Of a stretch of 7,867 nucleotides of DNA, positions 1 through 5,470 are shown piece after piece. The notes beneath the pieces are model-generated. The model did no database searches and was not told the DNA's origin. It saw nothing but the letters and a program-made list of their open reading frames with translations. Source of the DNA: Bacillota bacterium (GTDB lineage: Bacteria; Bacillota; Clostridia; Christensenellales; CAG-138). The DNA lies in contig JAEYLA010000172.1 in assembly GCA_023461495.1 (NCBI GenBank), forward strand, positions 1-7,867, given 5' to 3'. Numbering within the stretch: the first letter of the stretch is position 1; the number at the start of each line of letters is the position of its first letter. The position numbers and the translations under genes are program-made.

Positions 1-705
1 CTCCTTAAGATACTGCGCCGCGATCAATGCGCCGTTTGCGAACGCCTGCCGGGAAAAGGACTCGTGGATGATGGTGATGCGCTCATATTCGCCCACCGCC
101 ATCACCTCATGCAGGCCCACATAGCCGCCCGCGCGGATGGAATTGAGGGAAACGGGCTTTTTCAAAATCCCCTTGAGCATATCCGCAATTTTTTTCGCGG
201 TAGCGGAGACATCGGCCTTGCGGGAATGGTGCTTTTCCGTGATCGCATAATCGAACTGGGGAAGGAACTCCGCCGTCTCCCGGGTAAGCCGCATCAGAAC
301 ATTGACGCCCAGCGTGATGTTTGGCGCAAGCACCAGCGCAAAGCCGGGCATTTCAGCAGCCGTACGGCGCATGAGCGCAACGTCGCCCGGTGAAAAATCC
401 GTCGTACATACCACCATCTTTACGCCATATCTGGCGCAGGCGGGCATCAATTTCAGCGTGGCTTCCTTGTTGGAGAAATCGATCAGCACATCGGGCTTGT
501 CCAGCGCAAAGGCTTCTTCGGCCTGACTGATTTCATAAATCGGGCTGGCAAAGCCTTTGTAAGGATAGACGTCGGATATGGTCTTGCCCGCCTTTTTGCT
601 GCCATCCCTGCAAAACGCCATCATGAGCTTGTGCTCAGGCCTTTGTGTGATAAGACCGGCAAGCTGCAAACCCGCCTTACCTAAACCGCATAAAGCAATT
701 TTCAT
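1..705 (-). CDS. dapB: 4-hydroxy-tetrahydrodipicolinate reductase-like protein, C-terminus cut by window edge
   Basis: Predicted NAD(P)H-dependent reductase that makes tetrahydrodipicolinate in the lysine/diaminopimelate pathway (cytoplasm). 235 residues are visible; with a family length of about 230-270, only a short tail should be missing. The N-terminus has a short Rossmann motif (G7-x-G9-x-x-G12). The second half shows the DapB signature HHSRK (H159, H160, K163), the segment SIRAGGYVGLHEV (189-201) and the C-terminal SRQAFANGALIAAQYL. The ATG at 705 is preceded by AAAGGGGA at a normal distance. Oddities: the usual substrate-binding DAPSGTA reads DVSATA (165-170), one residue shorter and without the glycine, and the usual GTTG reads CTTD (100-103). 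This could be a divergent clade that keeps the activity or a related reductase. Family membership is firm; the exact reaction is less so. Confidence 0.8.
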   Translation of the reverse strand, partial: MKIALCGLGKAGLQLAGLITQRPEHKLMMAFCRDGSKKAGKTISDVYPYKGFASPIYEISQAEEAFALDKPDVLIDFSNKEATLKLMPACARYGVKMVVCTTDFSPGDVALMRRTAAEMPGFALVLAPNITLGVNVLMRLTRETAEFLPQFDYAITEKHHSRKADVSATAKKIADMLKGILKKPVSLNSIRAGGYVGLHEVMAVGEYERITIIHESFSRQAFANGALIAAQYLKE

Positions 706-768
706 TTTCCGGTCCCCTTTCAATCATGAAGGATAAAACAATAGATATGCAGTAGTATTGCTCTTTTT

Positions 769-798
769 AGCTTAACGTACCATTTATGCAGTTGTCAA
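769..798 (-). promoter_or_regulatory. Candidate sigma-A promoter for the dapB-like gene
   Basis: On the minus strand a perfect TTGACA (798-793) lies about 90 bases upstream of the dapB start. The -10 is weak: TAAGCT (774-769, spacer 18) or TTAAGC (spacer 17). The position, between the terminator of the upstream gene and dapB, fits an independent transcription unit. The -35 box is convincing; the -10 box is not. Confidence 0.4.
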
Positions 799-830
799 AC
801 CGCATCCCCTGTTTTTCGTCATTCTTCGCC

Positions 831-862
831 AAAAAAGCCCCGATTCTTATCGAATCGGGGCT
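831..862 (-). terminator. Rho-independent terminator of the M14 peptidase gene
   Basis: A perfect 11-bp inverted repeat (836-846 with 852-862; AGCCCCGATTC/GAATCGGGGCT) has a 5-base loop. On the minus strand it is followed by a T-run (835-831). It begins 16 bases after the stop codon of the peptidase gene and separates that gene from dapB. Confidence 0.9.
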
Positions 863-877
863 ACCAGGTATATCGGT

Positions 878-1855
878 TTAATGCAGCCCCCCGCCTGTGC
901 GTCCTGCCATAAAGCCGTTCAGGAGCCTGAAGATTCCTTTGTTCTTTCTCCAAATAGACGGGAATTCGTAAAACGGCAGCGGCGTCGGCCTTTTGCCCAC
1001 CTCGATGGTCAAGGACGGAATGTTAAGCCGCTCAATCGCCCAATCCTTGAAGCCGCCGAACGAGGTGCCGTCATCCGGAATCATGCGGTAACCCGTCTGT
1101 TCCGCCACAAGGCAGCCAAGCCGGTAGCCCGCGGCGTTCGCCTCGGGATTGTCTCCAAAATCATAATAGATTTCGCTTCCGGTCGCGTGGTAGCTGACCG
1201 TGGCCCCGAACGGATATTTTCTTGCATATGCCGCAAGCGCGCGCGTTTCCGGCTCGCTCTCCGGCCTGCTGCCCCGGTAATTGGCGGAAGAGGGATAGGG
1301 TCTTGTATCGATGCGCCCCCATTGCGCGTCAAAATTCCGGTTGAGGTCCACGCCCGCGGCGTTCGCCTTCCATGTACGCAGGTATTGTTTGAACGGCAAT
1401 GTGGTGAAGCCCAATTCCTTATCCTGTTCATACATCAGGAGCAACTCCGGCGTCGCTTCCATCGTCTGGCTAATCGTGACGCCGTCCGGGTTCGTCATGG
1501 GTAAAATATGCACCAACAGGCCTTCGGGTACGCCGCAGACCAGCAAGGTCTCGAGCTGCTGCATGGCAAGCTGTGTGGTCATATATTCGCGCGCATGGAT
1601 GCTCGCCTGGATGAGCGCATGCCGCTTTGCCTTCGGACTGCCCGCGCGCGCGGCATAGATCGCCCTGTTTTGATGGGAGTACCCAATCACTTCGAGCTCC
1701 AGCGTATCGGGATACCGCGCTTTGAGTTTGAGAAGCTCCCGCTGCATATCTTCATATGAATAAGGCGCGATGCCTCTTGCAAAGAGGCCGCAGAGCAGCA
1801 AAGATACACTAGCCATACAGATAAGGAGCACCCCCGTCCCAATTCTTTTTTTCAT
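878..1855 (-). CDS. Exported M14-family zinc carboxypeptidase
   Basis: Predicted 325-residue secreted or membrane-anchored metallopeptidase. Residues 1-28 form a signal peptide (MKKR, then a long hydrophobic run). The cysteine at 22 follows LLL, so it is not a good lipobox. The M14 catalytic set is complete: zinc ligands H87 and E90 in SIHARE, H223 in VSYHATG, DLNRNF (170-175, with the substrate-binding arginine), YRGSRPESEPET (193-204) and catalytic E285 in SLTIEVG. Bacterial relatives trim peptidoglycan stem peptides (gamma-D-glutamyl-DAP type) or act as general carboxypeptidases; the sequence does not say which, but the divergent L,D-transpeptidase and nearby dapB favour a wall role. The start is ATG 1855 because the signal peptide begins there. 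It lacks a good ribosome binding site of its own; ATG 1870 is an in-frame alternative. The frame stays open to 2044, but that extension does not look like protein. Confidence 0.85.
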   Translation of the reverse strand: MKKRIGTGVLLICMASVSLLLCGLFARGIAPYSYEDMQRELLKLKARYPDTLELEVIGYSHQNRAIYAARAGSPKAKRHALIQASIHAREYMTTQLAMQQLETLLVCGVPEGLLVHILPMTNPDGVTISQTMEATPELLLMYEQDKELGFTTLPFKQYLRTWKANAAGVDLNRNFDAQWGRIDTRPYPSSANYRGSRPESEPETRALAAYARKYPFGATVSYHATGSEIYYDFGDNPEANAAGYRLGCLVAEQTGYRMIPDDGTSFGGFKDWAIERLNIPSLTIEVGKRPTPLPFYEFPSIWRKNKGIFRLLNGFMAGRTGGGLH

Positions 1856-1878
1856 ACACCCGGAAACCATGCAGGCAT

Positions 1879-2010
1879 TCAAAGCGGCGCGGGATTTGCG
1901 TTGCGGGGCAAGAAGCCGAAATGACGCCTTGCAGCGCCGCGCCAATCGGAATGCAACGCCGCAACGTGAGAAAAGCGCCGCAACGGTATATTCCTGTTTG
2001 GAATTGGCAT
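1879..2010 (-). CDS. Small leader ORF (43 aa) upstream of the M14 peptidase, hypothetical
   Basis: The minus-strand sequence GGGAGGTG (2024-2017) is a near-perfect Shine-Dalgarno placed 6 bases before an ATG at 2010, and it is the strongest ribosome binding site in this leader. The ORF it serves runs 43 codons, in a different frame from the peptidase, and stops at 1881-1879, 23 bases before the peptidase ATG at 1855. The peptide (starts MPIPNRNIPLRRFSH, ends NPAPL) is arginine-rich, with no recognisable domain or membrane segment. It could be a leader peptide whose translation couples to, or controls, the weakly initiated peptidase gene, or it could be chance. No homology was assessed. Confidence 0.35.
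   Translation of the reverse strand: MPIPNRNIPLRRFSHVAALHSDWRGAARRHFGFLPRNANPAPL
1957..1985. repeat. Short direct repeat CGCCGCAACG, two copies
   Basis: CGCCGCAACG occurs at 1957-1966 and 1976-1985, 19 bases apart. The last 8 bases of each copy (CCGCAACG) are complementary to CGTTGCGG at 1899-1906, so either copy could pair with the same downstream segment of the peptidase leader RNA. Confidence 0.5.
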
Positions 2011-2086
2011 CTAAGGCACCTCCCATCCGCTTACGGCGGCGCAATGTAACACGCAGCCAGTATTAAGCTATGTTTACCCGCCTTCC

Positions 2087-2121
2087 TTCATGCCCGTCCA
2101 CGCCCGATGCGCAGGCATGAA
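2087..2121. repeat. 8-bp inverted repeat in the divergent region
   Basis: TTCATGCC (2087-2094) and GGCATGAA (2114-2121) form a perfect inverted repeat around 19 bases. There is no adjoining T-run, so it is not a terminator. It lies upstream of the candidate transpeptidase promoter and could be an operator for a dimeric regulator, or incidental. Confidence 0.4.
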
Positions 2122-2157
2122 CATTTTGTAAATCCATAAGAGATTGCCGCGAAAGTA

Positions 2158-2186
2158 TTGCCCCCGCTGTCCATACTTGTTAGAGT
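2158..2186 (+). promoter_or_regulatory. Candidate sigma-A promoter for the L,D-transpeptidase gene
   Basis: TTGCCC (2158-2163) and TAGAGT (2181-2186) are separated by 17 bases, giving a leader of roughly 50 bases before the start codon. Both boxes are imperfect, and no better pair was seen in this interval. Confidence 0.35.
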
Positions 2187-2240
2187 AAAGAAAGCCGCCC
2201 ATGATTTACCGGCGGATGAAAACCTCAGGAGGAATGCCAT

Positions 2241-3503
2241 ATGAAACGGTTCTTGTCGGGTGTGCTTGCGGCCCTGTTCCTGCTTGCCGTGCTGCTGCCC
2301 GCAAAGGATGCGCAGGCCGCTGTGCTTTCCGGCTACACCAGCAAGGTGGATTATGACAACACGGACCCCAGCCGCTACAAGATCGACATCGATCTAATCA
2401 ACCAGATTATTACCGTATATGAAAAAAGCGGTTCCGGCGCTTATGACAGCATCGTACTGCAAAGCCTGTGCACCACCGGCAATGAGGAAAACCCCACAGG
2501 CTCCGGCACCTTCAAGCTGGGACATCTGAAGGAGCGCTTTGGCTACTTTGTGGCATTCGGCCAATATGCGCAATACTGGACGCAGGTGATACGCGGGGTG
2601 TATATCCATTCCGTGATGTATGACAGCAAATCCATCACCGCCATGTCCAAGAGCGCCTACAACGGCCTTGGAAAAGCGCTTTCCCACGGTTGTGTGCGCG
2701 TGCTGCCCCACGTGGCGCAGTGGATTTTCTACAACTGCCCGCCGGGCACCGTCACCGTGATTTCAAAGAGCCGTGAAAAGAATGAAACGCTGCGCGCAGC
2801 GTTAAAGGGCGATATCGTCAGCTACGCAAGCTATAAGCAGCCTGTCGACTTCAGGACCGATCCCCCGATTGTGGCCGCCACCGTTGTGACGGACAATGTG
2901 CCTGTGCGCACCGGTTTTTCGAGCACCAAGGATACGACGGTCGTCACCCTCTCCGCAGGCGCCGCGCTGAAAATCCTGCAGGTTGGTCCCGACTGGTGTA
3001 AGGTGGAAACGTCAAAGGGCAAGCTCGGCTATGTACAGACAAAATTCCTTTTGATGGATCCCAATACCATGGTGCCCGTACACCCGATTTATCTTGCAAA
3101 GGAAGCGACCGTCCTCTATAAATCCCCCAGCACCAACGCCTCTTCGCTTTATAAGTTTGAAAAAGGCGAGGCCATTGAGGTAATCGGCACGGTGGACAAA
3201 TACTGGCTGACCGCCAAGGTGGGGGACGATTACGGCTTTGTGCGCATCAAGCACCTTACAAAGAACGCCTCCGCCGTGACGCCCGTAGAATCTGTGGCAC
3301 CTTCCCTGACGGATTCGCAGGCGCGGATAAAGGACGGCATCATCGCCAACTTCAGAACAGGCCCAGGCAGCGCGTTTCCTGTAATCGCGGAGCTTCCCGC
3401 AGGCACTCCGATCAAGCTCCTCTCCGCGGAGGGCAGCTGGTACCAGGCGGAAGTGAACGGCCTGGTCGGATACCTCTCCATCATCTGCGTCTCGTTCAAC
3501 TAA
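2241..3503 (+). CDS. Exported YkuD L,D-transpeptidase with three SH3-like repeats
   Basis: Predicted peptidoglycan crosslinking enzyme (420 aa) acting outside the membrane, joining stem peptides by 3-3 (L,D) links through an acyl-enzyme cysteine. Residues 1-26 are a signal peptide (hydrophobic core, cleavage near AQA-A). The YkuD domain spans about 45-175: catalytic H123 in YIHSV, and SHGCVR with H149, nucleophile C151 and R153. H123 and the SHGC box are further apart than in short YkuD enzymes, with an insert around YNGLGKA. Three bacterial SH3-like repeats follow, at about 211-272, 287-341 and 362-418; each has the variable-loop pattern seen in NVPVRTG and IIANFRTGPGS, and they probably bind cell wall. 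AGGAGGA lies 7 bases before the ATG. The gene is monocistronic, with a strong terminator behind it and the divergent M14 peptidase in front. Confidence 0.9.
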   Translation: MKRFLSGVLAALFLLAVLLPAKDAQAAVLSGYTSKVDYDNTDPSRYKIDIDLINQIITVYEKSGSGAYDSIVLQSLCTTGNEENPTGSGTFKLGHLKERFGYFVAFGQYAQYWTQVIRGVYIHSVMYDSKSITAMSKSAYNGLGKALSHGCVRVLPHVAQWIFYNCPPGTVTVISKSREKNETLRAALKGDIVSYASYKQPVDFRTDPPIVAATVVTDNVPVRTGFSSTKDTTVVTLSAGAALKILQVGPDWCKVETSKGKLGYVQTKFLLMDPNTMVPVHPIYLAKEATVLYKSPSTNASSLYKFEKGEAIEVIGTVDKYWLTAKVGDDYGFVRIKHLTKNASAVTPVESVAPSLTDSQARIKDGIIANFRTGPGSAFPVIAELPAGTPIKLLSAEGSWYQAEVNGLVGYLSIICVSFN

Positions 3504-3520
3504 CGAGCAACATAAACAGC

Positions 3521-3552
3521 AAAAACGCCCTCCAAAACGAGGGCGTTTTTTT
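3521..3552. terminator. Bidirectional rho-independent terminator
   Basis: A perfect 12-bp inverted repeat (3521-3532 with 3539-3550; AAAAACGCCCTC/GAGGGCGTTTTT) encloses a 6-base loop. The plus strand ends in seven Ts (3546-3552) and the minus strand in five. It lies 17 bases after the L,D-transpeptidase stop and 11 bases after the end of the converging methyltransferase gene, so it can serve both. Confidence 0.92.
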
Positions 3553-3563
3553 ATATCCACACA

Positions 3564-4040
3564 TCAAAAATTAAATTCCGCGCTCCAGTCAAACACGCCC
3601 GATTCCTCAATGCTCCCGGGCCAATGCGCGCACCAGGAAGGCACGGCGGGAGCAGCGGCACGGTCAAGACTTGGCGTATAGGGCTTAATATCCAGCACCG
3701 GCGATCCGTCATGCGCGTCAATGTAAGCAATCCGAATCACGCCTGCCCGGTAATCCACATGGAGCACCGCAACAGCCGTCAGCGCAATCGGGTTGGGGCG
3801 TATGGGCGAGCGGGTGGCGAATATGCCCATCCGCTCCGGCGCGTTGCGGTAGGGCTGCGGGGTATTCAACACGCCGCGGTAGTCCGGGCTTTCAAATTCA
3901 TGGAACCACCAGAGCACCTGAATGTGGGAAAACCCCTCCAAGCCCGCAAGCGCCGGAAGATACTGCGGCTCGAGCCGGATGAACATGCCGTCTTCTTCTA
4001 TAGAAATTTTGCCGACGGGCGTTAACGTGAAGCGTTGCAT
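3564..4040 (-). CDS. TrmO/TsaA-family SAM-dependent methyltransferase
   Basis: Member of the TrmO (TsaA, formerly UPF0066) beta-barrel family. TrmO uses S-adenosylmethionine to N6-methylate t6A37 in certain threonine tRNAs. The 158 residues carry the family signatures: GLEGFSHIQVLWWFH (33-47), GIFATRSPIRPNPI (72-85) and DAHDGSPVLDIKPYTP (108-123). The C-terminal tail is aromatic (W136, W140, W152; ends FDWSAEFNF), as I recall for a short clostridial subgroup, and is unlike E. coli TrmO, which has an added C-terminal domain. The ATG at 4040 follows GGAGGT (4051-4046) by 5 bases. The gene sits behind a MerR-type promoter and the gene of its probable regulator, so expression is probably inducible. 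That is unusual for a housekeeping tRNA modification, and a different substrate is possible; I therefore give no symbol. Confidence 0.85.
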   Translation of the reverse strand: MQRFTLTPVGKISIEEDGMFIRLEPQYLPALAGLEGFSHIQVLWWFHEFESPDYRGVLNTPQPYRNAPERMGIFATRSPIRPNPIALTAVAVLHVDYRAGVIRIAYIDAHDGSPVLDIKPYTPSLDRAAAPAVPSWCAHWPGSIEESGVFDWSAEFNF

Positions 4041-4071
4041 AACATACCTCCATATTTATTAGCTTTGCTTC

Positions 4072-4102
4072 ACTCTAAAGCCTCACACCGTGTGAGAGTC
4101 AA
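4072..4102 (-). promoter_or_regulatory. MerR-type promoter with 19-bp spacer and dyad operator
   Basis: On the minus strand TTGACT (4102-4097) and TAGAGT (4077-4072) are 19 bases apart. This is the overlong spacing typical of MerR-activated promoters. The spacer contains a perfect 7-1-7 dyad, CTCACACGGTGTGAG (4096-4082). The stop codon of the MerR-family gene (4101-4099) lies inside the -35 box. Transcription would start near 4065 and give a leader of about 25 bases with the ribosome binding site of the methyltransferase gene. Confidence 0.85.
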
Positions 4103-4923
4103 TCATCAATTTCACTCTTCCTCAGGGGAATTTGCAGCTCTGTCAGATACCGCTCCGGGTCTTCCTCATTCCACGGGCCGATATGCACAATTTGCCGGTT
4201 GGGCCAGAGCATCTCATACTGGCCATGCCGCTCCAAAAAGCCCGCAAAAGCGGCGTATGCGCCTGCAATACGTGTAAACGGCCCATGCACCATGGTATAC
4301 GCCATCAGTTCCACCGCCTCTGCCTGCCGGAACGTGAAGCCCTCCCGGTTTTCTTCCAGCCGCAGCACCTGTGCGCAGATTTCCACATCCACATCCGTTT
4401 CCCTGTAATCCCGATCATGGTAGAGGGCAAAAGAAACGCCCTCTGTTTCTATTCCGCTGCGCTCCACAAATTCTGTCATCCGCTGCCAGAGCAGGCCTTC
4501 CGCAAAATAATCAGGCAGCGTTTCCCGCAAAGACAGTACCCGGCAGGCGGGCACACTTTTTATGGCAACATCATAGTGCATGCGCATGGCGTCCCGGCCA
4601 ATATCCTGCATGGCGCGCAGCAGGCGGTCCATGCGCTGCTGCTCCAGATGGATAGACGCCTGTATCTCTCGCCGTTTTGCTTCAAAGCGAACCGCGAGCG
4701 CCCCTTCCCCTTCTCGGATGGCTGCGGCGATTTCATGAACGGAAAAGCCCGCGTCCCGCAGGAAGATGATTTGATTGAGCGATGGAATCTGTTCTGGCGC
4801 ATATTGCCGATATCCCGTGGCGGGATCGATATAGGCAGGGGAAAACAGCCCCGCCTCGTCATAGTAGCGCAGCATGCGCACGGAAACCCGCACGAGCTTG
4901 GAAAAATCGCCGATTTTGAGCAC
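4099..4923 (-). CDS. MerR-family regulator with GyrI-like effector domain (BmrR type)
   Basis: Predicted ligand-responsive transcription factor of 274 residues. Residues 1-70 are the MerR winged helix: KIGDFSKLVRVSVRMLRYYDEAGLF, then the wing YIDPATGYRQY and IIFLRDAGFSVHEI. A dimerisation coiled coil covers about 75-110. Residues 117-268 are a GyrI-like effector-binding domain, with AYTMVHGPFTRIAGAYAAFAGF (208-229) and the closing YLTELQIPL (259-267). There is no metal-site cysteine pattern, so an organic ligand is likely, as in BmrR. The frame is open to 5085, but the fold starts with LKIGDF, so I chose the GTG at 4923; the GTG at 4932 is the alternative. The TATGAT promoter at 4947-4942 rules out much earlier starts. 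The downstream promoter with a dyad in a 19-bp spacer is its likely target, so it should activate the methyltransferase gene. Confidence 0.88.
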   Translation of the reverse strand: MLKIGDFSKLVRVSVRMLRYYDEAGLFSPAYIDPATGYRQYAPEQIPSLNQIIFLRDAGFSVHEIAAAIREGEGALAVRFEAKRREIQASIHLEQQRMDRLLRAMQDIGRDAMRMHYDVAIKSVPACRVLSLRETLPDYFAEGLLWQRMTEFVERSGIETEGVSFALYHDRDYRETDVDVEICAQVLRLEENREGFTFRQAEAVELMAYTMVHGPFTRIAGAYAAFAGFLERHGQYEMLWPNRQIVHIGPWNEEDPERYLTELQIPLRKSEIDD

Positions 4924-4941
4924 AACTTCCACCCCCAGTCC

Positions 4942-4970
4942 ATCATAGCACATCCATTGCGCGCCATAAA
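4942..4970 (-). promoter_or_regulatory. Candidate promoter of the MerR-family gene
   Basis: An extended -10, TGCTATGAT, lies on the minus strand (hexamer TATGAT, 4947-4942). A poor -35, TTTATG (4970-4965), is 17 bases upstream. The leader to the GTG start would be very short, about a dozen bases, but includes the purine-rich GGGGGTGGAAG that could bind ribosomes. The spacing is normal and no dyad is seen, so autoregulation is not indicated here. Confidence 0.5.
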
Positions 4971-5023
4971 TACGATGTAAAGTAACCAATTGCTGAAAAA
5001 ACACCGAAGATCCCGGTTTTTCC

Positions 5024-5052
5024 TTGCATGCGCGGGACAACTGTGCTACAAT
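5024..5052 (+). promoter_or_regulatory. Sigma-A promoter of the rpsF-ssb-rpsR operon
   Basis: TTGCAT (5024-5029) and TACAAT (5047-5052) have the ideal 17-base spacing, with a TG one base upstream of the -10 (extended -10). Transcription should begin near 5059, leaving a leader of about 65 bases before rpsF. Confidence 0.75.
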
Positions 5053-5066
5053 ACCTTTTGCTAACG

Positions 5067-5114
5067 TCCTTCTTGCCGGGCACATGGATGCCCGGCCAAT
5101 CTAGACCATAAGGA
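5067..5114 (+). promoter_or_regulatory. Structured rpsF leader, candidate S6:S18 autoregulatory element
   Basis: A perfect 8-bp hairpin (GCCGGGCA 5075-5082, TGCCCGGC 5089-5096, loop CATGGA) is flanked by TCCTT (5067-5071). That segment can pair with AAGGA (5110-5114), the first half of the rpsF ribosome binding site, leaving a 13-base bulge at 5097-5109. The result is an imperfect stem that would hide the ribosome binding site. Many bacteria have an rpsF leader bound by the S6:S18 dimer for feedback control. Position and shape fit, but I could not test this against the family consensus. Confidence 0.45.
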
Positions 5115-5124
5115 GGTGAAATGC

Positions 5125-5412
5125 GTGAACGCATACGAAGCACTTTATATCATCACGCCGGAGCTTGAGGCAGAGGTCAACAAAACCCTCATCCAGAAGT
5201 ATTCCGACATCGTAACGTCCAACGGCGGTGAGGTTGAAAAGATTGACGAATGGGGCAAAACCCGTCTCGCTTATCCGATCGATTACAAGACCGAAGGCTA
5301 TTATGTATTGATGACGTTCAAAGGTGCGCCGGAGTTCCCCAAGGAACTTGAGCGTAACTTCAAGAACGATGAAAGTCTGCTTAGGTACATGGTTACCCGG
5401 AAAGAGGCGTAA
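5125..5412 (+). CDS. rpsF: 30S ribosomal protein S6 (bS6)
   Basis: Ribosomal protein of the small-subunit platform, where it forms a dimer with S18 on 16S rRNA. The 95 residues match the family length, with the hallmark starts YEALYIITPEL, WGKTRLAYPIDYKTEGYYVLMTF and LLRYMV. The start is GTG at 5125, giving M-N-A-Y-E; the consensus AGGAGGTG (5111-5118) is 6 bases upstream. An earlier in-frame GTG at 5116 lies inside that ribosome binding site and is not used. It is first in the operon with ssb and rpsR, so both partners of the S6:S18 dimer are co-expressed. Confidence 0.97.
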   Translation: MNAYEALYIITPELEAEVNKTLIQKYSDIVTSNGGEVEKIDEWGKTRLAYPIDYKTEGYYVLMTFKGAPEFPKELERNFKNDESLLRYMVTRKEA

Positions 5413-5470
5413 CGATGTCGCTTTTGCATGTCTGCGCCCGGCATACGCTGCCTGAAAGGAAGGTTGAAGC

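Larger units (their letters stand above)
1856..2240. other. Divergent intergenic region between M14 peptidase and L,D-transpeptidase
   Basis: These 385 bases separate two divergent exported cell-envelope genes. The left half is the peptidase leader, with the small ORF and the CGCCGCAACG repeats. The middle holds an 8-bp inverted repeat (2087-2121). The right half holds a candidate promoter and the ribosome binding site of the transpeptidase gene (AGGAGGA, 2227-2233). A convincing minus-strand promoter for the peptidase was not found; TAATAC at 2065-2060 has no matching -35. Confidence 0.6.

Noticed and set aside
64..526. Two overlapping plus-strand open frames opposite dapB
   Set aside because: The minus strand encodes a clear DapB family protein through this interval; the plus-strand frames show no domain.
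881..1504. Plus-strand open frame (207 codons) opposite the M14 peptidase
   Set aside because: It is antisense to a protein with a complete catalytic set; its composition is arginine-rich and no domain is visible.
1856..2044. 63-residue N-terminal extension of the M14 peptidase
   Set aside because: The frame is open, but MKKR plus hydrophobic run at residue 64 is a standard signal peptide, and the extension has no ribosome binding site in that frame; the strong one belongs to another frame.
3012..3560. Minus-strand open frame (182 codons) opposite the end of the L,D-transpeptidase gene
   Set aside because: It is antisense to the SH3-like repeats and runs through the bidirectional terminator; no motif is visible.
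4132..4980. Long plus-strand open frame (282 codons) opposite the MerR-family gene
   Set aside because: It lies almost wholly antisense to a regulator with clear domains, has no recognisable motif and no ribosome binding site that I could see; it is a by-product of codon bias on the other strand.
4924..5085. N-terminal extension of the MerR-family regulator
   Set aside because: The helix-turn-helix fold starts at LKIGDF, and the extension would run through the gene's own candidate promoter (4970-4942).
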